This document shows positions 32,191 to 43,961 of a stretch of 64,000 nucleotides of DNA, one piece after another (the stretch's first letter is position 1; the number at the start of each line of letters is the position of its first letter). The stretch spans positions 248,001 to 312,000 of the forward strand of contig FMBT01000319.1 in assembly GCA_900095095.1 (NCBI GenBank). Reading direction: 5' to 3'. A program made the translations under genes and the position numbers. Origin of the DNA: Fragilariopsis cylindrus CCMP1102 (lineage: Eukaryota; Bacillariophyta; Bacillariophyceae; Bacillariales; Bacillariaceae). The notes under the pieces are model-generated. The model did not search any database, had not been told where the DNA came from, and saw only the letters and a program-made list of their open reading frames with translations.

Positions 32191-35100
32191 ATGGCGGAAC
32201 CAACAAGATCCATCAATGACAACGACAACGACAACAAAACTTAAATGCTGATAAGGAAGGTGGACGAGAATTGGAAGATGGAGGAAACGATGCAAGTGCA
32301 AGAGTCGCGGAGAGCTCGCAAGCCGGGGAAGACGAGGATGGATATCTAACGGAGGGTTCCAGGAATGATGAATTTCTGCTGGAGGAACCGGCCGATGACG
32401 CTATTAATAGTCTACCTTTTGCAAATTTTTTTGTCGGAGAATGGAAAAACTATGGAATAATATTCATGATAAAAATCCAAATCGTAATAAATGGACTGGA
32501 AAGCAAAGATTAGAGTATATCCTCCAGAGACAAATGATCGATGACTTAAATGGGCAAACTGTATTTCCTTACGTGCGTCTATTACTGCCCGATCAAGATT
32601 CTCGGCGTCTATTTCGTGTAAAGGAGCCAAAGATCGCAGAGATGTATGTAGACACCTGGGGTTTGGCAAGGAAAGTAAAAATCGTAGAATGCTATATAAT
32701 TATACTGATCCAAGCATTGTTCCTGCGGGAGTGCAAGTTGGTGGATTGCCATGCGTAAGTACTAAAGCTAATCTTACCTTTTGTAACATCATGTTTCCTA
32801 TATATAATACGTTTCCAATTATCGTTACAATGGTACAAACGAATTACTTTTTTTACTTCTATATTTAACAACCGAAGGTCGTTGAATATATTCTCAAACG
32901 ACGGTTACCCGATAAGGTTTCATCCAAACTTACACTGGGACAGATTAACGAATTATTGGACGAATTTTCTAGTCTTAAAGCATATGCCAACAAAAAGAAA
33001 GGTACTCATCACAATCATGATTGGAGGGAAGAATCACAGCATAATAGTACTCAAAAAGGATAGCAATGAGGAAAAGCAAACAGATGTCACCTTGAGAGAA
33101 GGTTGGTTGAAAAAGGTGATGAGTCATAACTTGTCTCCGTTGGAACATAAATGGTTATGTCGAATTCTTCTAAAAACTATGGAAATCAGACTTGGACACA
33201 AAACAATAATGCGACATCACAGTAAATACGCAATGGAACTTTGGTAAGCAGCAGTCGCATACTATATATCCTGAAAATCATTGTGGGGCAATTCTTGTTG
33301 TTGTTGCTGTTATTGTTTCCCTCTTGCAATCTCACCGCCCCCCTTTCTTGTAATGATAATATAAATAATAATCTACCATAGGAATGCCCACAATAACCTT
33401 CAAAAGATCTGTACCATTTTAGCTGACCCTGCCTATATAAAACGACGGATAGAATTGGAGGAATTAAAACAAAGGCAAGCAGATGGAACAGCTACAATCT
33501 GGGAACCTCAAATTCAGCCAGCTGTATTAGGAAACACTCTTTCTCCTATGATATCTATTAGAAGCTCGTTCGAAAAACTCATGACACAAACTCAAGCGCA
33601 CCATCAGCATTACCTCAAGAAATTCCATCCAAAATCATCAAAAGCTTGTCTATCACTTCAATTTCCGGTCCTAACTGCGGAGATTAAGTTGGATGGAGAA
33701 CGCATGATTGTTCACATTAAAAACGGCCGGGTTACCATGAATACAAGAAACAGCAAATGGTACAGTGAATTGTATGCTCCTGTGCTAGGACCCTGCTTGC
33801 GGCGATCCTTAGCCAAATATCCTAATCTCGACGTCATTTTAGATGGAGAAATTGAATCTTGGGATAATACTAAGAAGATCAATGTTCCGTTCGGCGAGAA
33901 TCGTGCCGTTGCGGGATATAGAAGAGCCTTTCTTAAGCAGGAGGAGATGTTCGATCCAATAGATATTGAAAAGATTCATGATAAAGATGACACTACGGTA
34001 ATGAGAACAGCATCAGATTATTATACTGACAAGTCTATCAATCTAGATCAACAGATTGCGAGAGGTAAAGATTTCTGGCTGAAGTTCACGGTATTCGATA
34101 TTCTATACATTGACGGACCTGACAAAAACCGACTATACCAAGATTGTGGATTTGGTTTAGACGAGATTGGTAAGGGAGGCTCGATAATCAATCTTCCTCT
34201 TCTACAAAGGAAGCAACTATTGTATCAAATCCTTACACAGCAAAAAAATGAAGTAGAAATTTGTCCAACAAGGGTCATTCGGTGCAATGGAGATGTCGTT
34301 TTTGGAGAGGATTACTTTTCCACTTCCAATCCGAAAATGGAATTCGGCCATCCTGCTACGCTTTTGGACTCTACGCAGGCAACAATCCAGGATAAAATAC
34401 CCGAAGAAAGTCTAGAGGACCTCAACACCAAACGTCGACGTGGTAGGACTACATTACAAATCAGTAAGTTAAGATCAGAGGCGATTGAAAATTTCTATAC
34501 GGAGGTCGTTGAAGAGTACGGGATGGAAGGGGTAATAGTAAAAGATGTTGCTTCTCCGTATCTATTTGGAATGCGGAAGTTCTGGTGGAAATTCAAACCA
34601 GATTACGAAACAGACGAAGCAGTTGATATCGATGTGAGTATTTTTTCGCAATTCATCCAGATTTATTTCGTTGTCGTACTTTCTGTGATCGTGTTTGATT
34701 TTACTGCCGCTACTAACGTGTATGTTTGTTCCATTTTTTTGCTTCTTTCGTCTTAGGTTGTAATTCTTGGAGCGACATTTGCGACTGGCATGCGCAATGG
34801 TGGTGCACCATCTGGATATCTTGTAGGTGTGGTCGATAAATGTGATGAAAACTGCTACATGACATTGAACAATGTAAATGCTGCTTCAGTAAATAGAGAG
34901 AAAATGGAAGCGATATTGAATCATACTGGTTTTAAAAAAGGTGGAGGTGAAAAACCAATGGAATTGGGCAAATGGTTCCGTGAGGAAAATTATGCCATCC
35001 CATCTTTTATTTCGGAACGATCTTTGCAACGTAATTCTACCGAGGACTTTGAAGGTTGGACATTCAACAAGAGAAATACGTATCCGGATATTTGGCTGGA

Positions 35101-36853
35101 TCCAAAGGACTCAGTTGTGTTGACCATATTGGGAGCAGAGCTGGTAGTAAGCGTAAGTTGTTTCGATGATTTGATATTCAAGTTTTTCGTAGATTATTAC
35201 ACCCTTCTTCTTTAACTCAGTATATATATATGCTCTCTATTTAATAGGACGAACACTCTGTTGGACTCACAATGCGATTTCCGAGGATTAAGAAAGTTCG
35301 CTTGGATTCCGTAGATGGGGACGAGAAGAAGGCATCAGAGACTAGTACGGATGAAGATGTATGGAAAATTTTCGACGAGCATACGTCTAAGCGCTTAGAT
35401 GCAGGTTCTATGGTTGGGAGCCAATCTCACATAGGAACAACATCAACTTCTTCGAGAAGATGCCGCTTTTTGACTCCGAAAGAATTCAGTAGTAAAGATA
35501 AGAAGCGCAAGAAGAAAATTGTTCATTCACCTGCTAGGAAAGTAAGTGCTTTATATTATTTTATACTGATAATTTTTATTAATTAGTCGGTTTCATCTTC
35601 TTCTGCTCGGTTCGGTTTGTTGTCGCGACACAACGATATATCTATACATCGATCCGATCCGTCCTCATCGCTTTTCGTTCTCATTTATTTTTCATTCCTA
35701 TGATCTCGTGTACTAACATCGACCAACAACACACATGTGTAACAATACAATCCAATAGGTACCAAAGGTTGACGTTCTTGAGAGTCAGATTTTAACAGGA
35801 TTGACTTTCAACGTTTTGGAAGGGATATACTCATTAGATACCAGTAGCTTTGAAGCGCAAGAAGCCAATAAAGAAGGATGGGCTCATCATGCGGAAAAAG
35901 TGAAAACGGAAGAGGATGTGATAAGATTTATCAAGAAACACGGCGGAACCTTTTCTTCGGCGCCCAAAGGAACCCCTTACGAATACATCATTGGTGGTAG
36001 CAAAGGTGACGCCCGGGTGAAAACACTGATTAATGGACTTGAGTATGCGAAATCGGTGAAAGCTTCAAAGAAAAAGGCAGACCAAAAGCTTGCGCCTTTG
36101 GCACAACACGATGGAATCATCAAATGGACTTTCGTTTACTCTCTAGTGCATCGTATACAAGGAGAGGGCGGGACTCTACCTGCCAAAGATACCCATGATC
36201 AACTTCTCGTACCAGATCCACATCACTATCTTGCAAAGGTTGCCCGAAAGTCCTTGGCAGAGGAACTTTTTTCTCTAAGCCGCCCATTATCGATTATTGA
36301 AATGGAACTCGCCCTTACGGCCACTAATGAGCAAAATCGTCCATGGCAGTTCTCAGTTGACCTTAAAGAAGAAGAACGTTGGGTTTTATCATCCAGATTT
36401 ACACCTCTTTGGCCATACTACAACGTTGATAATCTCGTTGATAAAAATCTCCGTGAAAGCACTAGTATTATTATTTATCCAGATGTTTTCTCTTCGTTTG
36501 GTTTCAGCTCAGAAAAAGATGTCGTAGATGAAATTTTGGCAGGTGGCAAGTCAGCGCGTTGGAATAATGTTGATGTAAATTCTGAGGCGATAATGTCAGT
36601 TGTGCCATTGGTATCTATTATGGGAGGGTTGATAACACCTCATTTGCATTCTGGTGTGACGCATATCATTTGCCCCTTGAAAGAAGACACCGAGCTTTCG
36701 TATGAAGAAGGTGTGACATCTTTAGATATCTTTGCTTGCCAGGAACGTGGACAATATTTATTGGATTACCTCCATGGGAAGTCATTGTTCCAAAGGAATA
36801 CAATCAAACTAATTTCGGCAGATTGGGTTCGTAACAAGCTCAAGTACGTTTGA
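32191..36853 (+). CDS. LIG4: DNA ligase IV, with four one-base frame breaks in the N-terminal part
   Basis: ATP-dependent ligase of non-homologous end joining, acting with XRCC4 in the nucleus. Six exons: 32191-32754, 32878-33243, 33382-34633, 34757-35152, 35248-35541, 35759-36853, all GT-AG. The adenylation motif is EIKLDGERM (Lys nucleophile), followed by ILDGEIESWD, FTVFDILYIDG, EGVIVKD and FWWKFKPDY; the OB-fold follows, then two BRCT regions (FSSAPKGTPYEYIIGG; SVVPLVSIMGGLITPHLHSG). The N-terminal ligase IV domain (LPFANF, EKLWNNI, RLLLPDQDSRR, KEPKIAEMYVDTWGLARK) and REGWLKKVMSHNLSPLEHKW are present but out of frame with each other: breaks fall in A-run 32236-32239, T-run 32426-32432, A-run 32677-32681 (each repaired by one more base) and A-run 33053-33057 (one base fewer). 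The other two thirds are clean, so sequence error is the likelier cause. Confidence 0.9.
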
Positions 36854-37157
36854 GTGTTACTTTCCTCGGATAATATAGTACAAGTAAAGAAACGTACGTT
36901 AGGTCCTAGTTCATGTGACTAATAGCTTACTACTTTCATACTGCAATAGTAAAGAGATAGAATTAGATCTGATTGGATTTTGTATCACTATATTTATATT
37001 AAAATGTGTACTATTTTTAGTATATAGTACTTAATATGGTGTATATAATAAAGTATAATTTTGGAGTACAAGCTTAAATATCAATCAAGCTTGCGTGATA
37101 TTCCATAGTGTACAGTACTCTTCTTAACTACACGTACTTCTTTTTCTGAAAGTCTTC
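36854..37157. other. Convergent 3' spacer
   Basis: AT-rich 3' flanks of LIG4 and of the PDZ-tailed protein. Nothing else seen. Confidence 0.4.
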
Positions 37158-39548
37158 CTATTTCCTTTGTACTCCACGCACTGTTAGAGTTCGCGGTTGA
37201 CTCGCAGTTTTGATCATGACAGCGGTGATGTGTGACGCAGACATGGTTCTAGTATCAGTATCATTGATAGCAATAATTATATCACCAGGGAATATTGTTC
37301 CAGATAAACGACTATTCTTGTTCACAGAATAAACGACGGGACCGTCCACTGTCGTATCAATCACAATGCCAAGCTTACCGTCGGGTGCCTGTACTTTCCG
37401 TGTTGTCCCTTTTTCGTTGTAGTTATTATCCTCGTCCTCGTCATTACTCCTTAGATTGGATGGCAACATTTCTAGTTCTGATTCTGTCAGTTTCAATTCA
37501 CTTGGAGCTGTTTCAATTTGTGTACTACCGTCACCATTTGAAATGAAATTGCTATCATTTGTGCGCGCACCTCTTACACTTATATTTGGAATCTCTCGAA
37601 TGGGAGGAATATCATACTCCCCATTCATATTATTTTCCGGCATTGTACTTGCATCATTCATTACAGTTACTCCACCTATAACACTTGCTTCTATACCAGG
37701 TTCTAGACTGTACGCGTACGACATATTATCATTATTTGTATAATTTGTCTGAATTTTGAAGTTACTATTATTCCCGGTTGTGAATACAGATCCTGAATCC
37801 CCACGTGATTGATTATACGAGTACATAGCCTGTGACTCAACATCATCATTACTAGCGAAGTCAGTCGATTCGGCGTCATCATGAGTACCCTTGATGGACG
37901 ATGTTTGACTCCTAAGGAGAATTTGGTCCGCCATAGAATCTACTGGACCATCGATGCTGTTGCTGTTCCGTTTACTGCTGCTGCGACGGCTCCAGGACTT
38001 TTTCTTCTTTTTTGAGGACGACGACGAGAGGTTGCGGTTCTGTATTGTTTCTGATGATTCAGTCCAGATATTACCATTGTTGTCATCTTTCCTTTGTCGT
38101 CCTTTAATGGTGAAATAAAAATAACATAGCAAGAAGACTGCCAGAAAAAAGAAAAGACTAGCTCCAACGGCGATTCCGATTATTTGTCCAAGTGATAGAT
38201 CATCATTTTGATTGTAGTCTTGCTGATCTATGGATGTCTCTGTGTCTTGTACGGCATCAAAATCGGGAGGAAAGATTCCTGGGATGATAATAACCGGGTC
38301 TTCCTCCTCTGTGTTGATACTATTGTCGTTATTGATGGTATCATCTTGATTTTTGTTATCCTCCTCCTCATTATCATTCGTTTCAACTATTTGATTGCCG
38401 GTATTCTCATTCTCAACAACGCTATCGCTGTTGTCTGCTAGTATTTCCTCCTGTAGGATAACATTAGCTTCATCTAGCGAAGAAAAGTAGACGTCACCTG
38501 TGATTTGTAATGCTTCCACGTATTCTACTTCCTTTTCAATAAATATTTGTTGTAAAGCATTCTCAAATTCCATATTAACATCATAAGTAAAGTCATCAGT
38601 ATCCTGTTGGGTAGCAGCGGCAGCTATACCTGTGATTTTGAGTGTAACGTAAATAGGAGCCATACTATTACTATTAGTAGCACTAGCACTTGTACCATTC
38701 TGCTGCTGCTGCTGCTGCTGCTGTAGAGTTCTTCTATTGTTAAATAACAAAGCAGAAGAACGAGATTGTCGAATTAATTCAACTGTAATACCCTCAGTAG
38801 TTTCCACCATCATGATAGGAGACATGAATAAACCAAAAAAGAGTTGTACCGAAAGGAATGCCTTGGTAGTATCAAGAAATAGATTATTCCTTTCAAATCC
38901 CAAAAGGCTTGGTGTATTGATAAGTTCTATATTAACCATACCTGTAACGGGAATAATAGCATCGGCATTTTCAACAGTTTGGACAGTTTCGATATTGTTA
39001 TTTTCATTTTCATTTTCAATGATATCGACAACATCGACATCGATTACATTCAAAGTGGTTGTAGGGATTAATGTGGTGGATACAATGGGACGAGTTGTTG
39101 GTGATGAAGTAGGAATAGTAATAGCCACTACTACTACTACCGGTATCGAATCATCTGTTGTTGGAATGAGATCGGTATTAGTAACGTTATTATCTGGGAT
39201 TTCTTCTTCGTCTTCGACGTGGTTATCTTCATCGTCATCATCGTCATCGTCATTGTCATCGTCGGATTGTGGTTATGGATCGTTGGATGTGAATATGAAA
39301 GAGTCGCTAATGTTACTTGTAATACTATTCAGTAATGAATCTAAAACTGGATTGCTGCTATCAACATCGACACTACTTTGAACCTCACTAGCATTATTGA
39401 CAGATACTAGATCGCTAGTAGTGTCAGTGTCAGTGATAGTGATAGTTTGATTGTTCTGCGAAACCGTGAGACTCGGTAATAGACAAAGCCAGAGCAGACC
39501 GCATACAATGATAAACGAATAGTAGGAGGATGTGATAAGCTTCGTCAT
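37158..39548 (-). CDS. Single-pass surface protein with cytoplasmic PDZ domain; in-frame stop near N-terminus
   Basis: The Met at 39548 starts a good signal peptide (MTKLITSSYYSFIIVCGLLW). The frame meets a TAA at 39273-39275 after about 91 residues, then continues in the same frame through an acidic stretch (SDDDNDDDDDDEDN) for a further ~700 residues. The outer part is Thr/Asn/Asp-rich with a Gln run and a block beginning PIYVTLKITGIAA that looks like an alpha/beta module near the membrane. One membrane helix (IIGIAVGASLFFFLAVFLL) lies near 38110-38190. The tail is Ser/Asn-rich and ends in a PDZ domain (GKLGIVIDTT, GPVVYSVNKNSRLSG, FPGDIIIAIND, RTLTVRGVQRK). PDZ domains bind C-terminal peptides, so the tail may recruit signalling or scaffold partners. 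The stop may be a real nonsense change, an error, or removed by an intron (a frame-keeping GTAACA...GAAG is possible). Confidence 0.65.
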
Positions 39549-40632
39549 GCTTTCCGATTTACTTTTTTCCTTCAAATACTTATACAATAATGCATCTAAT
39601 ATTGTGCTAAAATTACGGCTTGGCGTATAACGTTAGTTTCGCTCGTTCACGATTTGATTTTGATTTCTTTGTTGTTCTAATATCGGTAGGAGTTGCAACA
39701 ATCTGTCTGTACAAATAATAGACCCATCATCCTATAATCTTGTAATAATCAATACCAATGCCAGTTAATAAGCGTTAATCCTTTGTTTGTGAAGCAAATA
39801 ATATAATGAAAAGAGAATTTTTTAATGAGGCCCGCGCACGCAGGGGGTCTCTTTTATGTTAATTTCCTTCGTGCAACGGAAATTGGGGTGAAAGCGCGTA
39901 ATATTTAACGCCAAAGCACGAATACCGTGTCATAATCGGCCGATGAAATAATGCTAATGTTGTTACTACTACCTATATATTATTGTTGTTCTTTGTTACT
40001 TTCCACAAACATGGAACAGGATTCTAATAGTCTTACTCTTTGGACTGTAAGATTCCATTATGACTGTGAGGGTAGCTATTCACTTCCCTTGAAAGACTGC
40101 TGCAGTTGTTCTACCAGGCTACCCTTGTTGAGTACGGACCTACCTTACGGATGGGGGTTACTCTTTTGTAGATATCTCTATTAATATTGCTATGCAATAT
40201 AACGGTTGTTCAAACGCAAAAGGTTGTTATAACATACTTGTTTATTTAGTCTGTGGTTATTACAATTCATCAACAATAAAAGATAGAGATAGGTCGTTTC
40301 GTATCGGGTCTTTGGTTGTATTTTGGTATTGCGCTAAGGAAACTGCGTACACAACATTATTCGTAACATCACTTTGCCTAATATATATGTATTAGCGGTT
40401 CCTGCAAACACTTCTTTTATTCGTGCTTTGACTTCAACTGGTCATCGTCAGTAATTCTGATACTGAGTCCAACATCTACTTTTAGTAACATTGAGGGACT
40501 ATGTAATATAGATATCGGTTCATGTATAATTTAACGTTCTTAGAGGGTTAGAATGGATTCCTTTATCAGTGAATATTGTAACAGTATTGTCGTATCCTTC
40601 TCCTCCTATCTTGTATCCTACTGCGGTGTGGG
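39549..40632. other. Intergenic, no gene seen
   Basis: About 1.1 kb. From ~39930 to 40550 two plus-strand frames of 77 and 67 codons are open, and the text includes gacttcaactggtcatcgtc followed by a C/T-rich gtccaacatc block. This could be a remnant of a retroelement end, but no terminal repeats, primer site or target duplication are seen, so nothing is called. Confidence 0.35.
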
Positions 40633-41774
40633 TTAATTTACAGACGATGTCGCATTCCTGACAGCCATCAATTCGACCATCCTTTTGAACTGATTCCATT
40701 CGCCCTCAATTTTATTCTTTTCAGATTCGTCATAGATGTCAAATCCAAGATTCCTGAACTTCAGAGCAAGTCATTACAACCTTGTTGGCCAAGATGATTT
40801 TTTGATACCTCGAATTTGACCTTATGAATCTTGTTTGCAAGTTCCTGCGTCAATCCATCAAGGATATGGCATTCAAACCCCTGAGCATCCAATTTAATTA
40901 GTGGGATATCAGATAAGTGCTAATTATTGACATAGGGGCTCTACTGCATTTCAAATTGATCCACTTCATCAAATTCCTGCCTTCTATTGTCCTTAATCAT
41001 CTTGCCAACTATGCTATTGCCCATATTATGCTTTCTGCATAAATAGTGTCAGTTGTTGACGCCCTCCCAGTGCTACCGGCACCAGCACAAATCTATTCTG
41101 AATGGATTGAGGTAGAGTTGACTTCTGCAAGACTACTGGTTGCGAGGATGAGGCTCAAAGGCAATCACCTTAGCATCGGTGGAAAGAAGCATTTCCATGA
41201 CACATGACCCAATGTTTGCACCAATTTCTAAATAAATCGAGTTCTCTTGTTTTGGTCCGGATTTTTCCCACATGGATGGTAGTACATTACAGTGGTGGAA
41301 GCGCTTGGCTTTTGCAATAGAAGCCGTGACTATTCTCCTTCCACATCGTGTCCACAGAATTTAGCAGTCTTCCCAGTTGTGGATTCAAAGTCGAGCCATT
41401 TGCATCCATAACTGTTTTTAGTGGCTTCGTTTGATTGCTATCCTGGATTAACTTTCCATGAATTCCCATATTCAAGAAGGAGACTCTTAGATAGGACGCT
41501 GTCTTTGAATTGTGGGAGACCTTAGACAGAACTTTGTCTTTGGGTTGGGAGACGATTTTGGGATCGTGTCAGCATCATAGTCCACATAAATTCTTGTGTA
41601 GGGGTATTGGAACAAGCAGCCAGCGGCAAAAACAAATAAGGGTAGTATGAAAAGTTTGGATCTTCTGTTCCCCCTCCTCCCTCCAGCTTCTGATGCTAAA
41701 GGAACTGAATGTGGTCTGATGGATTTCGTTCCTTTGCCATTTTGTCTATTTTTCAACTTCATTTCGGCTTCCAA
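40633..41774 (-). pseudogene. FkbM-type methyltransferase, broken
   Basis: FkbM-type enzymes are SAM-dependent O-methyltransferases that often modify sugars. Pieces in the correct order but different frames: an N-terminal membrane anchor (KLFILPLFVFAAGCLF, after MEAEMKLKNRQNGKG), WLDFESTTGKTAKFCGHDVEGE, IAKAKRFHHCNVL, then the SAM-binding block YLEIGANIGSCVMEML and AKVIAFEPHPRNQ, a middle part with several stops (41133-40930), then IPLIKLDAQGFECHILDG, the family's acidic second motif, KVKFEVSKNHL, and FRNLGFDIYDESEKNKIEGEW to a stop at 40633. There are at least five frame changes and an in-frame TAG after PHPRNQ. This is more damage than in neighbouring genes, so decay is likely, though the same local one-base error pattern may add to it. 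As a type II protein it would have worked in the Golgi. Confidence 0.7.
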
Positions 41775-42189
41775 TAATGTAATAGCTCACTTGTTTGAAG
41801 GCTTCGAAATCTATCGTAAAACACTCTCTCTAGTAGCATAAATGGTATGAATAGAATTCGTTACCGGACAAACTGCCAAACGGGAAGTGCACCAAGAGAC
41901 TAGATTTTCGCCAAAATAGTCAAGCAGGTGGCCATCGGGTGAAAAATTAATACGCGCAATTGTTATTGCAAGTGAACGCAATCCAAGATCCGGCCAACAG
42001 TTTTTCTTTATAAAAGATTCAAGTTTCTGCTGTTCTTGAAAATCTTTGCTAAATACCGTAATTATTTCTTTCTGAACTGAAGCATTAACTGCAGTTGTAT
42101 GCATGATATTATGATGTAAAAACGTCCAAAGTGGAGAAAATCAATTTTGAAGAACACGAGAAGAAGTGCAACCTACAGTCAGAAAAATC

Positions 42190-42774
42190 ATGGCAGGCCT
42201 TGGATCAACAATGGCCGTAGAGATGGATCCCGACGAAAATTGCCCACTCCAATGTTTCAATCAAGGAAAATGTGATTTTCACGATTATACGAATGCATTT
42301 TACTGTGACTGCCCGCTCACACAAGGCGGTGGCTTTCAGGGAATTCATTGCGAAACGCCTTTTCTAGAGTGTACCGATGGTGGGAGGCGGGCCTGGCGAT
42401 GTATGAACGGTGGAATGTGCAAATCCGGAGATACGGCCGAGGTATGTCACTGTCCCGACGAGTTTGTGGGAACAAGGTGTGAGATATTCACCGGCCCGGT
42501 CGATGGTGTGCCAGAAATCTACGATGTAGCGGCGGATAGCCGCCAATTTTCGAGAGAAGCGATCTCTATTGTGACGATGGCCAGTCTAGTACTTGCTTTT
42601 GCTTGTTTTTCTAGTGGCTTCCTTGTTGGGAGGCGCGAGAGATCGTCACCATCTGTTGAATTCGATAGCAACTGCAATTCGCAAAGCCAGATTGAAAATA
42701 CAGAACCTGAGTTTGTGGATTCTCAACAGGACGACGAACCGCCAGAACTTTCAAAAGATTTGCAAATTACATAA
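42190..42774 (+). CDS. EGF-like single-pass membrane protein
   Basis: Start set at the ATG at 42190 (MAGLGSTMAVEMDPDENC); 194 residues. Two EGF-like modules are seen: CPLQCFNQGKCDFHD...FYCDCPL...GIHCE with six Cys, and CTDGGRRAWRCMNGGMCKSG...VCHCPDEFVGTRCE. A hydrophobic segment (VTMASLVLAFACFSSGFLVG) follows, then a short acidic, Ser-rich tail. EGF modules lie outside the cell or in the secretory lumen and mediate adhesion or binding. No signal peptide is visible at this start, so either an upstream exon is missed, or a frame break hides it, or the protein is inserted by the membrane helix alone. The frame itself is clean. Confidence 0.75.
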   Translation: MAGLGSTMAVEMDPDENCPLQCFNQGKCDFHDYTNAFYCDCPLTQGGGFQGIHCETPFLECTDGGRRAWRCMNGGMCKSGDTAEVCHCPDEFVGTRCEIFTGPVDGVPEIYDVAADSRQFSREAISIVTMASLVLAFACFSSGFLVGRRERSSPSVEFDSNCNSQSQIENTEPEFVDSQQDDEPPELSKDLQIT

Positions 42775-42902
42775 ATGATTGTTTATAGATAATTAATTTA
42801 CTTATTACGAATTTCAGCTGTACAAGAGTGTGAAATCTCCAAAGCAAAGCGTACATTTAGTTTTTACATGGAATTTCACTGGAGATCACCAATCTCAATT
42901 TT

Positions 42903-43375
42903 AAATAGCTGCAATAGCAGCAGTCAAAAAGGAAAATGCAATTGCGATCAACTTGGACATTGCTGAGCTTCCACTATCAGCTTCTCCTTCGTCAGGAGAA
43001 TTGGAATCAGGTTTGCGTTCGTCGGCGGAATCAGTTTCATCTCCACCTTCATAATCATCAACTTTTGTACCTCCTTCATTGTCAGCAGCGGCAACAGTGA
43101 CTTGAGGCGGTCCGGTTACGCAAAGATAGGCGATATTTACTTTTGTGCCTGTAATAGCACTTTCCTCGTGGTTGTCAGAGGTCCAGCTGCGTTCAACAAA
43201 AAAATATGGAAGAAAAGAGAATATAAATACTGAGAACGTATTGTGTTGTTACAAGTAACAAAACAGAACTACCGGATGTGCCTCACCATTCAATGAATGG
43301 TGTGGTGAATAGTAATACTGCTGGTACTTACAGTCCACCATCTTCTGTTCCGATTCCCTCGTCAATGCCGGGTCC
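42903..43375 (-). CDS. 3' end of a probable GPI-anchored secreted protein
   Basis: Two exons are seen: a partial one at about 43375-43332 (VYGPGIDEGIGTEDGG) ending in CT|GTAAGT, and 43186-42903 beginning after GCAG; the intron is 43187-43331. The joined frame reads ...EDGGLWTSDNHEESAITGTKVNIAYLCVTG, an acidic Glu/Asp/Ser stretch, then GSSAMSKLIAIAFSFLTAAIAAI and stop. A small-residue site followed by a hydrophobic tail to the very end is the usual GPI-attachment signal. The 5' end and signal peptide were not found; a frame break upstream may hide them. Function unknown. Confidence 0.4.
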
Positions 43376-43537
43376 GTACACAAATAGAATTTATGTTATG
43401 TTAACTTAGATATAATATTTATACCCTGATTGATTGATTCTAAATAAAGAGAATCAACAATAACAATAATAACAATAACAATAATAATAATAATGGTCTC
43501 GGTAAACTCCCAGAGAAATTTCTCTTTTGTTACTTAT

Positions 43538-43919
43538 TTATATGGACTTCCTTGCAGGAGCTTTTTCATCGCTGCCTTGTCGTTGCTGAATCTGTTCTTG
43601 ATTATGTTCCCGCTGCTGATATTGATATGAATATAATCCCGGAACTCTTGCACTTGATAGTCTCCGTGCTATAGGCGAGGAATGAAAAGTCTTCACGGTA
43701 TGATTCGGACTACTAGTATGGCTCTTTTGATCTTTATTGTGTCGTTTTTTGTCGACTCTAGGTGACTTTTGTAATGCTCTATGAGAAGCTGACATTGACA
43801 TAAAAGAATCTCTATCTACCGCACTGATGGAATTCCTAGCCGACATAACATCTAAAACTGGAACAGTGTCGAATGATTCTTTAGTGTATATCCCAGTGTC
43901 CTCGTCTTGTTGCTGTTGC

Positions 43920-43961
<42 letters not shown>

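Noticed and set aside
39930-40550. Possible LTR retroelement end
   Set aside because: No paired terminal repeats, polyprotein remnants, primer-binding site or target duplication could be found.
41811-42104. Minus-strand frame of 97 codons (MHTTAVNASVQKE...)
   Set aside because: Composition is plausible for protein, but it lies where the promoter of the EGF-like gene should be, has no recognised motif or signal, and may be the remnant of another broken gene. Not strong enough to call.
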